Positions 25,890-35,921 are shown, counted from the stretch's first letter. The stretch is DNA of 64,000 nucleotides from Planctomycetia bacterium (GCA_014192425.1 BJHK01000004.1:175129-239128); one strand, 5' to 3'. The notes: a model not told the origin generated them from the letters alone. Translations and numbers: made by a program.

Positions 25890-26657
25890 ATGCTCGCACC
25901 CCGTGCCCTGATCCTCCGTGCCCCCGGCACCAACTGCGACCACGAGACGGCGCACGCGTTCGAGCGGGCCGGCGGCCTGGCCCGCCGGCTCCACGTCCGC
26001 GCCCTCGGCGAACGCCCCGCACTGGCCGACGACTTCCAGATCCTCTGCATCCCCGGCGGCTTCTCGTACGGCGACGACATCGCCAGCGGACGGATCTTTG
26101 CCCTCGAACTGCGGCTGCGCCTCGGCGACGCTCTCACCAGGTTTCGCGATCGGGGCGGCCTCGTGCTCGGCATCTGCAACGGCTTCCAGGTGCTGGTGCA
26201 GACCGGCCTCCTCCTCGCCGACCCGCAGACCGGCCGCCCCCGGGCGGCACTGGCCCACAATCACTCCGGCCGGTTCATCGACCGCTGGGTTCGGCTCCAC
26301 GCCGTGGCCGGCCGCTGCCCGTTCCTGCAGGGCGTCACCGACCTCGAGCTCCCCGTCGCCCACGGCGAGGGCCGGTTCGTCACCCGCTCGGCAGCCGACT
26401 ATGCGGCGCTCGACGCCGCGGGCCAGTTCGTGCTCCGCTACGCCGCCGACGAGGCTGGCCGATCGACGAACCCCAACGGGGCCGAGGGGGACGTCGCCGG
26501 CGTCTGCGATGAGACGGGCCGGGTGCTCGGGCTCATGCCCCATCCGGAGCGGTTCATCGAGGCCACGCAGCATCCGGCCTGGGCCGGCCGACTCGACCCG
26601 GCGGGGGCCGGCGCAGGGCTCGCCCTGTTCGCCAACGCGATCAAGGCCGTCTCCTGA
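25890..26657 (+). CDS. purQ: Phosphoribosylformylglycinamidine synthase glutaminase subunit
   Basis: A 255-residue class I glutamine amidotransferase that supplies ammonia to PurL. It begins MLAPRALILRAPGTNCDHET. The oxyanion and substrate loop is PGGFSYGDDIASGRI, the nucleophile Cys is in LVLGICNGFQVL, and the His-Glu pair is in LMPHPERFIE. The length matches PurQ of the short type. Its start is one base after the purL stop, so it is coupled to it. An approximately 120-base gap then separates it from the next gene. Confidence 0.9.
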   Translation: MLAPRALILRAPGTNCDHETAHAFERAGGLARRLHVRALGERPALADDFQILCIPGGFSYGDDIASGRIFALELRLRLGDALTRFRDRGGLVLGICNGFQVLVQTGLLLADPQTGRPRAALAHNHSGRFIDRWVRLHAVAGRCPFLQGVTDLELPVAHGEGRFVTRSAADYAALDAAGQFVLRYAADEAGRSTNPNGAEGDVAGVCDETGRVLGLMPHPERFIEATQHPAWAGRLDPAGAGAGLALFANAIKAVS

Positions 26658-26776
26658 GCGGATCGACCGCGACGCGACCTGCTGGCAGGGGCAGTCGGGG
26701 CATGCGGCGCCGTTGACGTGGCTCCGCGCGATCCCTATACCCCCCGGTCCTCCCCGTCCCCGGCGGACCGTTTTCG

Positions 26777-27691
26777 ATGATCGACGTCCGGACCAGCGTC
26801 CCGCCCAGCGCTCCGCCCGTCGCGCGCCGGGCCTTCGTCTGCATCGTCTCCGCCGCGGCGCTGGCGAGCGGGTGCCGGCTGACGCTTCTGGAGGCGCCCG
26901 CCCCGGCGGCCATCGCACCGGTTGCCCGCAGCGGCGGGCCGACGGTGCGCACGATCCCGGTGGAACTCCTCTTCATCCGCCACGACGAGCACGACACGGC
27001 GATCCGCGACGAGCTCTGGAAGTTCATCGACGAGCAGGCCGTTCCCGTCGACCAGCGCCGGCGGCTCAATGCCAACGGACTGCGGGCGGGTGTCGTCGAT
27101 GCCGATCTGCCGGAGCACCTGGCGGCCCGCCTCGACCCGCCGGATTCGGCGGCTGCGGAGCCGGCCGGTGGGCAGAAGGCCTGCGAACGGCGGACGCTGC
27201 GGCTCCTCCCCGGCGGGCGCGGCGAGATCGTCGTCGCAGCGCCGCGCGATGAGCTGGTCGTCCTCGAGCATCGTGACGGCGTCGGCACGGGCGCCACGTT
27301 CCGTGACGCCAGCGGCCTGTTCGACATCCGGCTCGCGCCCGCCGCCGACGGCCGAGTGCGGATCACGCTGACGCCGGAGATCGGTCACGGACCGCGCGAG
27401 CGGACATGGGTCGGCGAGGAGGGATCGCTGCGGATGGAGGCCGGCCAGAAGCGGCACCGGCGCGACGACCTCGGCATCGTGCTCGACCTCGCGCCGCCGA
27501 CGCTCCTCGTCGTTGCCGCCAGCGCCGATCATGCTTCGACGCTGGGGGACGCCCTGTTCCGCGATGCATCCCCTTCCGCCACGACGCACCGGCTGCTGGT
27601 CATCCGGCCGCTGGCCCGGAGCGTCGATCCGATGTTCGCGCCCGACGTCGCCGCGACGCCGACCGATCAGCCGGCGATCCGGATTCGCTGA
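26777..27691 (+). CDS. Lipoprotein of unknown function
   Basis: A 304-residue protein. The N-terminus has a basic segment and hydrophobic core (RRAFVCIVSAAALASGC) ending in a lipobox L-A-S-G-C near residue 33, so it is probably a membrane-anchored lipoprotein. The mature part starts with IPVELLFIRHDEHDTAIRDELWKFIDEQ, a motif-like segment I have seen in planctomycete proteins of unknown role, and continues with beta-rich sequence (GRGEIVVAAPRDELVVLEH, RVRITLTPEIGHG). No catalytic residues are apparent. It follows purQ by 119 bases and precedes the CpaB-like gene; the link to secretion is speculative. Confidence 0.65.
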   Translation: MIDVRTSVPPSAPPVARRAFVCIVSAAALASGCRLTLLEAPAPAAIAPVARSGGPTVRTIPVELLFIRHDEHDTAIRDELWKFIDEQAVPVDQRRRLNANGLRAGVVDADLPEHLAARLDPPDSAAAEPAGGQKACERRTLRLLPGGRGEIVVAAPRDELVVLEHRDGVGTGATFRDASGLFDIRLAPAADGRVRITLTPEIGHGPRERTWVGEEGSLRMEAGQKRHRRDDLGIVLDLAPPTLLVVAASADHASTLGDALFRDASPSATTHRLLVIRPLARSVDPMFAPDVAATPTDQPAIRIR

Positions 27692-27915
27692 CGATCCGCG
27701 GCACGCTGGTCGTCAACGCTGGCTGCGCTCTGCCGCGCCCCGTGGGAAACCCGGCAGGCTGGTGAAGCAGTGCCGCCGGCCACGCCGGGGGAAACACGGC
27801 GGTCTGCAGAACGGCGGCAAGGCAATGCACCGCCGCCGTCGGCGTGTGAACGCATCGTGGCGAATCTGTCGATTCAATCAGGGAATCCCCTTCCGTCAGC
27901 AGGGTCGAGGCAGCC

Positions 27916-29484
27916 ATGCAACCATCAAGCAGCCGCCCCCAGGCCGCCGTCGCGCAGCGACCGCGGATGGTCATGGTATTCGCGGCTGCCTTCGTGGCGG
28001 GCGGCGCTGCGGCCGTCGGTGTCAACAGCGTGCTCGACGTCTGGCGCACGCAGGCGAAACCGATCGTGGAGAGCGAGCCGATCTTCGTCGCCCTCCGCTC
28101 GCTGCCGCAGGGGGCGCCGGTGACGGTCTGGGACGTCGGCCTGCGCAGCTGGCCGAAGGCCATGCTGCCCGCGACCGCCATCCGCGCCGCGGACTCCTTC
28201 GAAGGCTGTGTGCTGCGTCATCCGCTCCGGGAGGGGCAGCCGCTGTTGAGCATGCAGCTGATGCGCCAGGATGGGCTGGCCGCACCAGGAAGCGAACCCG
28301 ACCCATTCGACGGGGCAGCCAGCGCGACGACCAACGCCTTCGCCGCCACGGTGCCGGCCACCCCCGAGGCCGACCTGTGGGCCCCGGCCGCCACCATGCC
28401 CGAGCCGCGGCCCGCGCCGCTCCAGCCCACGTCCACCGACGTCGCGCCCCTCGTGCCCAACGCTCGTGAGCCCGCCGGGCCCACGAACACCACCGTCTCT
28501 CCCGACCAGACGGCGGGGGAACCGATTCCCACACCCGCGCCGAGCGTGGCTGGCCCGGACGTCGTCGCGCCCGGCGCCGGACCGCTGCCCGAAGCGGCTG
28601 AACCCGCGGTCGGCCTGGCGGTCGATCCTGTGGCCGGTTCCCCGGCGCCGACGGTCGCGCAGCCGCTGCCCGAATCCGCGCCACGGACCGCACCCGGCGG
28701 CGCGAATCGCGTGCCGGACGAACCGACACCGGCGGAGACGGCCGCGCCGACTCCCGCTCCCCAGGCCGAACCGCCACTGGTGTCGGTGATGAAGCAGCCT
28801 GCGGATCAGGATCCGGTCGCGCCCGCCGACGTCGCGCCCGCCACGGGCGGTCAGCCGCAGCCGAAGGAGGCCGACCGCATGGTGCGGTACCTCGTGGTGC
28901 CGGAGCGGATCGCGCGGGAAGCCGACACGCTCTTCGCCGCCACGGTGCCACCCGCTCAGCAGCCCGTCGTGCAGCCGCCATCCGCACCGACCGTTGCGCC
29001 GGTCGCGGAGGAGATCGACGGCGTGACGACGGTGCCGTTGACACCGCTGCCCGAAGCGGCGGACGCGGTCGCGGAGACCCCGCCGCCGCCGCGGCAATCC
29101 GTGCCGCAGCCCGCCGCGCCCGTGGCGCGACCGACCGCGCCGCGGACGGCCGGCCCGACGGCACCCTCGATGCGGCAGACGACGACCGGCGAGCAGCCCC
29201 TGGCGGGCCGGCCCAAGGCCACGCCGCGCCAGTCGCAGGCCCCGGCGCGGCAGTCGGCGCCGCCGGCCCGGCGCGGCAGCATCGACACCCCGCGACCGAG
29301 GTCGGATTCGCCCTCTCTGCCGGAGAAGCCGAGACGCTTCGGTGCGGTGATGTCATCGATCACGTCGGGGTTCGAGGCGATGGTCGGCGGCGCCGGCCGC
29401 AGGCAGCCGCCACGACCGAGCGATTACGACGAGGCGGTGGCCACCGACGACCCGCAACTGCTGCCGGCGCCGCTGCCGCGCTGA
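27916..29484 (+). CDS. CpaB/RcpC-like SAF-domain protein with long Pro-rich tail
   Basis: A 522-residue protein. An N-terminal membrane anchor (VMVFAAAFVAGGAAAVGVNSV) is followed by an SAF domain at about residues 50-120 (PIFVALRSLPQGAPVTVWDVG, then LPATAIRAADSFEGCVLRHPLREGQPLL), the hallmark of the pilus-assembly protein CpaB/RcpC and of FlgA. From residue about 125 the protein is almost all Pro, Ala, Thr and Glu, probably extended or periplasmic, with a short ordered patch (MVRYLVVPERIAREADTLFAATV). CpaB helps assemble Flp/Tad pili. No other tad gene is in view, although a GspF-like gene lies about 6 kb upstream on the other strand. Low-complexity tails are common in planctomycete homologues. 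Confidence 0.7.
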   Translation: MQPSSSRPQAAVAQRPRMVMVFAAAFVAGGAAAVGVNSVLDVWRTQAKPIVESEPIFVALRSLPQGAPVTVWDVGLRSWPKAMLPATAIRAADSFEGCVLRHPLREGQPLLSMQLMRQDGLAAPGSEPDPFDGAASATTNAFAATVPATPEADLWAPAATMPEPRPAPLQPTSTDVAPLVPNAREPAGPTNTTVSPDQTAGEPIPTPAPSVAGPDVVAPGAGPLPEAAEPAVGLAVDPVAGSPAPTVAQPLPESAPRTAPGGANRVPDEPTPAETAAPTPAPQAEPPLVSVMKQPADQDPVAPADVAPATGGQPQPKEADRMVRYLVVPERIAREADTLFAATVPPAQQPVVQPPSAPTVAPVAEEIDGVTTVPLTPLPEAADAVAETPPPPRQSVPQPAAPVARPTAPRTAGPTAPSMRQTTTGEQPLAGRPKATPRQSQAPARQSAPPARRGSIDTPRPRSDSPSLPEKPRRFGAVMSSITSGFEAMVGGAGRRQPPRPSDYDEAVATDDPQLLPAPLPR

Positions 29485-29524
29485 ACGGCTGCCGAGCGGC
29501 ACGCCCCGCGGCAACGCGCCGCGC

Positions 29525-30310
29525 CTACTTGTCCGGATCGACGACGGCGTACGTGCCCCCAGTTTCAGCGGCGAGTTCCGCCAGCCGCGGCGACCGTCCG
29601 GTCGCGCCGTCCCCGAACTGCACGACCATGATCCGCGTGCCGCCGGCGGCCCGCGACAGGGAACGCAGCTCCCCAGCGGTCAGGTCATGCTCGGCATCGC
29701 CGTCGGTGAGCACGAAGACCACGTCCGCTCCGATCCGCAGCGCGGTGGCGATCGCCTCGGCGTGCCTGGTACCGCCGGCCGCCGGTACGTCGGCGATGAA
29801 CGCCTGCGCCTGACGGCGCGACTCGGCGGCGGCGAAGACGGGCCTGACCACGCCCCCGTTCGGCGCGAAGACCCGCGTCCGCTCGTTGTAGAACACGATG
29901 CCGAACTGCTGGCTGTCGACGAGTTCGTCGAGACTCCGGACCAGTTCCCGCTTTGCCGCGGCCAGTGGCTGACCGTCCGGCTCGCCCATGCTCGCCGAGC
30001 GGTCGCAGACGTAGACCACCCGCCTGCCACGGGCCTCGAGGCCGAAGAATCGCGCCGACTGTCCTGGTGACCGCGGCGGGTCGGCCCAGGCCGGCGCGAC
30101 CCAGGCCGGCGCGACCCAGGCCGGCGCGATCCAGGCGACGCACCACCCCAGCAGCAGGGCCCGGCTCGGCCGCCACGGCCGCCTCGCTGAACTCCCCTTC
30201 CCGGCCGTTGAGCGCGAAGTTGGAGCGGCCGATGACAAGAAAGTCCGGCGCCGCATGGCATCGTCGATCGGCGTCCGGCTGAGCGCGTCGAGAAAGGTCG
30301 GATAGGACAT
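29525..30310 (-). CDS. Exported von Willebrand factor A-domain protein
   Basis: A 261-residue protein with a signal peptide containing three copies of APAWV (residues about 62-76). The VWA domain follows. The MIDAS motif D-x-S-x-S is in YVCDRSASMGEP, the Thr site in PAAGGTRHAEAIATAL, and the Asp in FVLTDGDAEHDL. This fold binds divalent metal and mediates protein contacts. Planctomycetes carry many of these exported proteins with unknown partners. Starts at 30310 or 30256 are possible; the downstream one also keeps the signal. It lies 39 bases after the oxidoreductase gene on the same strand and could be cotranscribed. A 15-bp tandem repeat underlies the APAWV repeats. Confidence 0.75.
   Translation of the reverse strand: MSYPTFLDALSRTPIDDAMRRRTFLSSAAPTSRSTAGKGSSARRPWRPSRALLLGWCVAWIAPAWVAPAWVAPAWADPPRSPGQSARFFGLEARGRRVVYVCDRSASMGEPDGQPLAAAKRELVRSLDELVDSQQFGIVFYNERTRVFAPNGGVVRPVFAAAESRRQAQAFIADVPAAGGTRHAEAIATALRIGADVVFVLTDGDAEHDLTAGELRSLSRAAGGTRIMVVQFGDGATGRSPRLAELAAETGGTYAVVDPDK
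30088..30132 (-). repeat. Three 15-bp tandem repeats inside the VWA gene signal
   Basis: The unit CAGGCCGGCGCGACC occurs at 30088-30102 and 30103-30117 and, with one change, at 30118-30132. In the minus-strand gene it encodes three APAWV repeats in the signal-peptide core. Copy number could vary by slippage, and an odd number of units keeps the frame. Confidence 0.7.
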
Positions 30311-30349
30311 GGACGTGAATCTCTGGACGTGGCTCTCACGTGCCGGCCC

Positions 30350-31348
30350 TTACTGGTCCGGATCGATCACGATCTTTCCGGCGAGCGCACCGCTGCGGCC
30401 GATCGTCGCAGCCTCCTGCAGGGCGTGCGCCTCCGCCGTGGCCGCCAGCGGCAGGACGCGGTCGATCGGCACGGCGAGGCGGCCCGCGGCGAGCCAGCGA
30501 TTGATGTCGGCCGCGGCCGCCGCCTGCTCGCGGGCATCGGCCTTGTACATCACGAAGCCGAGGAGGCTGCAGCCCTTGACGTAGAACGGCCCGACCGGGA
30601 ACACCGGCCGGGCATCTCTGCCGGCCATCACGATCATCCGGCCCCGGTCGGCGAGCATCGACACGGCCCGGTCGAAATCGGGCTCGCGCTGCGTCTCCCA
30701 GAACACGTCGACGCCGCCGGTCGCCGCCTCGCGAACGGCCTCCGCGAGGTCGGGCTGCCGGTAGTCGAAGGCCGCCTCGGCACCGAGCCTGAGGAGGGCC
30801 GCCCGCTTGGCCTCCGAACCGGCGCTGCCCAGGACCCGGGCCCCGAGGATCCGCGCGATCTGCACGACGGCCGATCCGACGCCTCCCGAGGCGCCGTTGA
30901 CGAAGATCGTCTCGCCCGGCCGCAGGGCCGCCCGGCCGACGAGCCCGAGGTGGGCGGTGATCGACACCAGGGCGGCGGCCGCCGCCTGCCGATCCGGGAC
31001 GCCGGCGGGTGTCTTGTAGAGCCACCGTTCATCGACGACGGCGAACTCGGCCGTCGTTCCCTGCCTGCCGAGGACTCCCTGATTCGATCCCCAGACCCGC
31101 ATCCCGGGCCGCAGGCGATCGACTTCGGCGCCGACGGCGACCACTTCCCCGGCGAGATCGCAGCCGACCACGTACGGGAACGGCAGCGCCATCGCCACGG
31201 CCCCCGAGCGGATGGCGGTGTCGATCGGATTGACACTGGCGGCCCGGACACGGACCAGAGCCTGTCGCGGACCGGGCACCGGGTCCGGCAGCACCTCGCA
31301 GCGGATGACAGCCGGCGGTCCGACGCCCCTGATGAAGGCTGCTTTCAT
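30350..31348 (-). CDS. Quinone oxidoreductase-like medium-chain reductase
   Basis: A 332-residue NADPH-dependent medium-chain reductase of the QOR family. From ATG 31348 (MKAAFIRGVGPPAVIRCE), it has the GroES-like domain with VGCDLAGEVVAVGAEV and the Rossmann fold with IFVNGASGGVGSAVVQIARILGARV. The zinc ligands of alcohol dehydrogenases are missing, as in zeta-crystallin-type quinone reductases. The C-terminus has VLPLAATAEAHALQEAATIGRSGALAGKIVI. Family enzymes reduce quinones or alpha,beta-unsaturated ketones; the substrate is not known. The longer frame to 31657 has an uncharacteristic extension. It is followed by the VWA gene after 39 bases. Confidence 0.85.
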   Translation of the reverse strand: MKAAFIRGVGPPAVIRCEVLPDPVPGPRQALVRVRAASVNPIDTAIRSGAVAMALPFPYVVGCDLAGEVVAVGAEVDRLRPGMRVWGSNQGVLGRQGTTAEFAVVDERWLYKTPAGVPDRQAAAAALVSITAHLGLVGRAALRPGETIFVNGASGGVGSAVVQIARILGARVLGSAGSEAKRAALLRLGAEAAFDYRQPDLAEAVREAATGGVDVFWETQREPDFDRAVSMLADRGRMIVMAGRDARPVFPVGPFYVKGCSLLGFVMYKADAREQAAAAADINRWLAAGRLAVPIDRVLPLAATAEAHALQEAATIGRSGALAGKIVIDPDQ

Positions 31349-31920
31349 GCGGCTCGTACTCGGAATTCCACTCGGTCTCCCACTTTTCCGCCGGCCTTCC
31401 TGCGTCGTTAGCGTACCGATCTCGGGGTGGTGGCGCGGCGACACCCGGCCGCTGCCCACGGTCACGGTGCAGTGGGGCGTTCCTGGTTCCCCGGGGTACG
31501 CCCCCGGAGGACGGGGGGCCGCAGAGATTCTCCGGACGGAATCGTTTACCAGCCAGCGGCACAATCGGGAAAAAAAAGGGCTTTTCCCGGCAGAAAAAAC
31601 TGGCCTTTCCGAGGTGGCGACGACATAATCGTGGGCCTTTCGGAAGCCCTCGCACATGCCGACGGATTCCTGCTATTCTCTGCCCAGTTTGCTCAAAGCC
31701 CCCCACCTCCGGAACGTGCGTCCACCGACGACCGCCGCTCCGTTCCCGTTTTGGTGCCAGACACCTCGGAAAATAGGGAGCGGAGCAACGCTGGACTTGC
31801 TTGCGCCTTGAATCACACTGTCGGCGACACGAATGATGCAGTGCCCTCCGCGAGGCCTGCGGCACGACGCTGAGTCGTCCGCAGCAGATTTTCCAGATCG
31901 ATCCCCGAAGGAGCCGTGAG
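31349..31920. other. 572-bp divergent intergenic region upstream of rpoD
   Basis: No gene is supported here. The stretch is noticeably richer in A and T than its surroundings at 31560-31620, with runs of A and a small inverted repeat (CGGGAAAA at 31566-31573 against 31582-31589). It must hold the promoters of the oxidoreductase on the minus strand and of the sigma factor gene on the plus strand. I cannot place a consensus -10/-35 pair with confidence. Confidence 0.5.
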
Positions 31921-33516
31921 TTGTACGATTCGCTGCTGGATGAACTCGAAGACGACGTCGTTTCCACTCCCCGGGAGGTCGAGGACCTGACCGAGAAGGT
32001 CGTCGATGCCGAGGAGGGGGATGCCGATCTGCTGGTCGAGGACGGCGATGCCGCCATCCTGCCCGAGGGGGAGATCGAGGCCGAGGCGGAGGCCGAGGTC
32101 GATGCTTCGGCCGACGGCGAGGAGATGCTCACCGAGCAGGTCGAGAACTGGTCCGACGACCCGGTGCGGATGTACCTCACGCAGATGGGAGAGATCCCGC
32201 TCCTGACGCGGGCCCAGGAGATCTACCTCGCCCGCCAGATCGAGACCACCCGGGCCCAGTTCCGCGCCAAGCTGCTGGAGTGCGAGTATGTCTGTCAGCA
32301 GGCGTTTCGCGTCCTGGCACGGGTCCATCGCGGCGAACTCCCCTTCGATCGCACGGTGCAGGTCTCGGTGACCGATCGTCTGGAGAAGGAGCAGATTCTC
32401 GGCCGGCTGCCGCATAACCTGCGGACGCTCGAGGTGCTCATTCGCCAAAACAAGTCCGACTACCGGATCGCCCTTTCCAAGAAGCGGCGCATGGCGGAGC
32501 GCCGCGAGGCCTGGGCACGGCTCGGCCGCCGGCGCCGGTGCTGCGTCCGGCTCGTCGAGGAGCTCGGCCTGCGAACGCAGCGAATCGAGGCCACGATCCC
32601 GACGCTGGAAGGCTTCCTGGCGCGGATCCGCGAGCTGCGGCAGAAGATCGACGCCCACAAGCGGTCGAAGCAGCCGCCATCGGCCCGGCAGAAGATGATC
32701 GACGAGTACCGCACGATCCTCAAGTCGTGCCAGGAGACCCCGCGCAGCCTGCAGCGCCGCGTGGAGGAGATCCGCAGGATCTTCGCCCGCTACCAGCGGG
32801 CCAAGCGCGGCCTCTCCGAGGGCAACCTCCGGCTCGTCGTCTCGATCGCGAAGAAGTATCGCAACCGCGGCCTGTCGTTCCTCGACCTGATCCAGGAGGG
32901 CAACGCCGGCCTGATGCGGGCCGTCGACAAGTTCGAATACCGCCGCGGCTTCAAGTTCTGCACCTACGCGACGTGGTGGATCCGCCAGGCGATCACCCGT
33001 GCGGTCGCCGACCAGAGCCGGACGATCCGCATCCCGGTCCACATGGTGGAGACGATGTCGCGGGTCCGGAACGTGGCCCGGCAACTGCTCCAGGAGTACG
33101 GCCGCGAGCCGACGATCGAGGAGATCGCCACCCGCGCCGGCACGCCCGTCGACGAGACCCGGAGGGTGACGGCGATGAGCCGCTATCCCATCAGCCTCGA
33201 CCGCCCGGTGGGCAACAGTGAGGACAGCCACTTCGGCGACCTGCTCCCCGACACCGGCGCCGAGAATCCGGCCGTCGGCGCTGCTCAGGAGATGCTCCGC
33301 AACCGGATCGCCAAGGTGCTCAAGTCGCTTTCCTACCGGGAGCGCGAGATCATCAAGCTGCGATACGGCCTCGGCGACGGCTACAGCTACACGCTCGAGG
33401 AGGTGGGACACATCTTCAAGGTGACCCGCGAGCGGATCCGGCAGATCGAGGCCAAGGCCGTCCGCAAGCTGCAGGCTCCGGCACGCAGCGAGGAGCTCTC
33501 GGGCTTCCTCGACTGA
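31921..33516 (+). CDS. rpoD: Primary sigma-70 factor RpoD/SigA
   Basis: A 531-residue sigma factor starting at TTG 31921 with GGAG upstream; the nearby GTG at 31917 is out of frame. Residues 1-70 are acidic and low in complexity. Region 1.2 is at about 79-110 ([19 protein letters not shown]). A basic non-conserved segment spans about 110-295. Region 2 has [40 protein letters not shown] and [20 protein letters not shown], region 3 has [18 protein letters not shown], and region 4 has [20 protein letters not shown]. This is the classic primary sigma layout. The long variable segment is typical of planctomycete RpoD. It lies alone, followed by a 116-base gap. Confidence 0.92.
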   Translation: MYDSLLDELEDDVVSTPREVEDLTEKVVDAEEGDADLLVEDGDAAILPEGEIEAEAEAEVDASADGEEMLTEQVENWSDDPVRMYLTQMGEIPLLTRAQEIYLARQIETTRAQFRAKLLECEYVCQQAFRVLARVHRGELPFDRTVQVSVTDRLEKEQILGRLPHNLRTLEVLIRQNKSDYRIALSKKRRMAERREAWARLGRRRRCCVRLVEELGLRTQRIEATIPTLEGFLARIRELRQKIDAHKRSKQPPSARQKMIDEYRTILKSCQETPRSLQRRVEEIRRIFARYQRAKRGLSEGNLRLVVSIAKKYRNRGLSFLDLIQEGNAGLMRAVDKFEYRRGFKFCTYATWWIRQAITRAVADQSRTIRIPVHMVETMSRVRNVARQLLQEYGREPTIEEIATRAGTPVDETRRVTAMSRYPISLDRPVGNSEDSHFGDLLPDTGAENPAVGAAQEMLRNRIAKVLKSLSYREREIIKLRYGLGDGYSYTLEEVGHIFKVTRERIRQIEAKAVRKLQAPARSEELSGFLD

Positions 33517-33632
33517 ACCCGGCGCGGGGTCAGCGAACACGGGCGGCGGCGGTCCACGGCCCGTCCGCCGGTCCGTGACGATCCCGGTCTTCACCTGCAA
33601 CCCAGTCTCCACCTCACGCCAGGAGTCAGCGC

Positions 33633-34187
33633 ATGCTTCGTCCCCTGCTCGCCTCGGTCCTGCTCCTCGGCCTGTTTGCGGCGCTCGATCCGGCGGCCCG
33701 CGGCGCCGAGCCGGCCGCGTTCCCCCGGGCCACGATCGACCTCGGCGCGGTGGTCGGCGACCTGGAGCGATCGGTTCGCTTCTACACCGAGGCGATCGGG
33801 TTTCGCGAACTGAAGGGCTTCGACGTGTCGGCCCAGGTGGCGTCCGACGCCGGCCTCACCGACGGCAAGCCGCTGACGATCCGCGTCCTCGTGCTCGGCG
33901 CGGGGGAGCAGGCGACGAAGCTCAAGCTCATGCAGGTCGCCGACACGGTCCCGCGGGGCGGTGACAACGAGTTCATCCACTCCCACACCGGCTTCCGCTA
34001 CCTGACGATCATGGTCGCGGACACCGACGCCGCCCTGGAGCGGCTGCGGAAGTTCGGTGCCAAGCCGCTCGCCAAGTCGCCGGTGCTGCTCCCCGAGTCG
34101 CTCGCGCCGCCGGGCACCTATCTGACCTGCGTCCGCGATCCCGACGGCAACATCGTCGAGCTCATCGGACCACGCGCGAGCCGCTGA
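33633..34187 (+). CDS. Exported VOC/glyoxalase-like protein
   Basis: A 184-residue protein with a Sec signal (MLRPLLASVLLLGLFAALDPAARG). The mature part is a vicinal-oxygen-chelate fold: TIDLGAVVGDLERSVRFYTEAIGFRE, then RYLTIMVADTDAALERLRKFGAK, then TYLTCVRDPDGNIVELIGP, where the last Glu is a usual metal ligand. Family members isomerise, cleave or bind small molecules. An exported VOC protein is somewhat unusual, but planctomycetes have many. Substrate unknown. Its stop TGA joins the stop of the convergent cysC gene in the sequence TGATCA. Confidence 0.8.
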   Translation: MLRPLLASVLLLGLFAALDPAARGAEPAAFPRATIDLGAVVGDLERSVRFYTEAIGFRELKGFDVSAQVASDAGLTDGKPLTIRVLVLGAGEQATKLKLMQVADTVPRGGDNEFIHSHTGFRYLTIMVADTDAALERLRKFGAKPLAKSPVLLPESLAPPGTYLTCVRDPDGNIVELIGPRASR

Positions 34188-34868
34188 TCAGCCGCGGTCG
34201 CCCGGAATCTTACCGGCCGCCTCCAGCCAGGCGAGCACCTGCCCCGCCAGCTCGTCGGGGGGTGCCGACGTCGTGTCGACCACCAGTTCCGGCGCGGCGG
34301 GCTCCTCATAGGGGGCGTCGATGCCGGTGAAGCCCGGCAGCTCACCCGCCCGGGCCTTTTTGTACAGCCCCTTGGGATCACGACGCTCGCAGACCTCCAG
34401 GGGAGCCGTGACGAAGACCTCGACGAAGTCCCCCGCGGGAAGCATCCGGCGCACCGCATCGCGGTCGCGGCGGTAGGGGCTGATGAAGGCCGTCAGCGTG
34501 ATCACCCCCGCCTGCACGAAGAGTTCCGCGACCGCCCCGATCCGGCGGATGTTCTCCTCGCGGTCGGCCGGGCCGAAGCCGAGGCCGAAGCGGGTGGCGA
34601 ACTCCGCGCCATGTCGATCGACGAGCAGCGCCGGCGCGGCGTTCAGGCCGTGCCGCACGTTGTCGCCGTCGAGTACGAAGCTCCGCAGCCCGCGGGCATG
34701 GAGCCGGCGGTCCACGGCATTGGCCAGCGTGCTCTTGCCGCAGCCCGACAGGCCGGTGAACCAGAGCACGCAGCCCTTGTGCCCCGCCGCCCGCTCGCGG
34801 TCGGCACGGCTGACCGCGGGCTCGTGCCAACGGACATCGACCACTTCCCTGCTACCTTCTCCGGTCAT
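34188..34868 (-). CDS. cysC: Adenylylsulfate kinase
   Basis: A 226-residue kinase that phosphorylates APS to PAPS, using ATP. The P-loop is [17 protein letters not shown]. The conserved [29 protein letters not shown] and [15 protein letters not shown] segments follow, then [41 protein letters not shown]. These are all standard CysC signatures. PAPS serves sulfur assimilation and sulfation of sugars; planctomycetes have many sulfatases, so sulfated polymers fit. ATG 34868 has GGAG upstream. It is isolated; no ATP sulfurylase gene is next to it. The PDZ gene lies upstream on the same strand, 63 bases away. Confidence 0.9.
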   Translation of the reverse strand: MTGEGSREVVDVRWHEPAVSRADRERAAGHKGCVLWFTGLSGCGKSTLANAVDRRLHARGLRSFVLDGDNVRHGLNAAPALLVDRHGAEFATRFGLGFGPADREENIRRIGAVAELFVQAGVITLTAFISPYRRDRDAVRRMLPAGDFVEVFVTAPLEVCERRDPKGLYKKARAGELPGFTGIDAPYEEPAAPELVVDTTSAPPDELAGQVLAWLEAAGKIPGDRG

Positions 34869-34931
34869 TGCTCACTCCACACATGCCAAATGCTGCACGC
34901 CATGCGGCTTTCGATCGCTCAGGCCCCGACA

Positions 34932-35921
34932 CTACCAGGCGTCGAGCCGGGCGGTGCAGGTGAGCCGCTCGCTGCCGCCCCCGGCCTGCTGACGGACCAC
35001 CTCCAGCGCCATCTCCTCGCCGGCAGCCCGCCGTGACACGGCCGCGGTGAAATCGGCAAAGTCGGCGACGGGCTGGCCATCGGCGACGGCGATCACATCG
35101 CCATCCCGCAAGCCGCACCGGGCGGCGGCCGAGCCGGGCTGCACGTGCACGGCGCAGATGCCCATGCCGGCGGCACTGACCCCGAGCCTTCCCCCGCGGC
35201 GCACGTCCACGACGGCGGCGGGGAGGCGGGCGGCGACGGCCGCCACGGCCGCCTCCGAACAGCCGGTGCCGAAGAGTTCGACCCGCTGCAAGCGCCTCAT
35301 GCCCGGCAGCACGTCGAGGGCCGCGTCGTCGAGCCGCAGGCCGTGCACGCTCACGACCGCCACGCCCCGCAGGCGCGGCAGCAACGACCACTCCTCCGCT
35401 CCCCCCGTCCAGGCCGGGGTGAACTCCACCTCGAGCGCCGTCCGGCCGGCCACCTGCCGTTCGCGGACCACGGCCCCGTGGGCCTCGAGCTCGCGCCGGG
35501 CGGATTCCATGGCCGTCGCCCGCTGGAATTCGAGTGCCGCGACGGCCTGTCCGGCGACGTCGGCCCGGGTTCCGGCGGCGACGGCCTCCAGGGTCCGCTC
35601 CGCCTCCGACACGAGCGCCGCGTCCGCGGCGGAGAGCATCTCGCGCAGGATCTCCAGTGCCCGGCTCGCGGCCTCGAGATCCCCCTCCTCGGCCGCCCGC
35701 CGCACAAGCGGGATCGCCGGTCTGCCCGCAGCGGCGAGCGTCCGTGCGGCCGCCTCGCGGCGCACGAACTGCGGGCTCGACAGGAGTCGTACCGCCTCGG
35801 CCAGCCCGGCGGCCGAATCGCTCGCTCCATCCCGTGGCTCCGCCGCCCCGGCAACCGCCAGCAGGGCGACGGCCACGACGCTGGAAAACAGGCTCGCTAT
35901 CGACGCTGACCGGCCGACCAT
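34932..35921 (-). CDS. Exported protein with HEAT-like helices and a PDZ domain
   Basis: A 329-residue protein with GGAGG before ATG 35921 and a signal ([17 protein letters not shown]). The first part is helical with HEAT-like repeats ([21 protein letters not shown], then [23 protein letters not shown]). The middle has a beta-alpha pattern like a leucine-rich repeat ([19 protein letters not shown], then [19 protein letters not shown]). Near residue 250 is a PDZ domain ([28 protein letters not shown]). The combination suggests a periplasmic scaffold or peptide-binding protein. It carries no protease domain, unlike DegP-type PDZ proteins. Confidence 0.75.
   Translation of the reverse strand: MVGRSASIASLFSSVVAVALLAVAGAAEPRDGASDSAAGLAEAVRLLSSPQFVRREAAARTLAAAGRPAIPLVRRAAEEGDLEAASRALEILREMLSAADAALVSEAERTLEAVAAGTRADVAGQAVAALEFQRATAMESARRELEAHGAVVRERQVAGRTALEVEFTPAWTGGAEEWSLLPRLRGVAVVSVHGLRLDDAALDVLPGMRRLQRVELFGTGCSEAAVAAVAARLPAAVVDVRRGGRLGVSAAGMGICAVHVQPGSAAARCGLRDGDVIAVADGQPVADFADFTAAVSRRAAGEEMALEVVRQQAGGGSERLTCTARLDAW

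Noticed and set aside
22928..26260. 1110-codon open frame on the minus strand, antisense to purL/purQ
   Set aside because: It is a shadow of high GC third-position bias; the plus strand carries clear purL and purQ motifs.
31566..31589. CGGGAAAA inverted repeat upstream of rpoD considered as a terminator
   Set aside because: The T run lies in the loop rather than after the stem, and it is not at a gene end.
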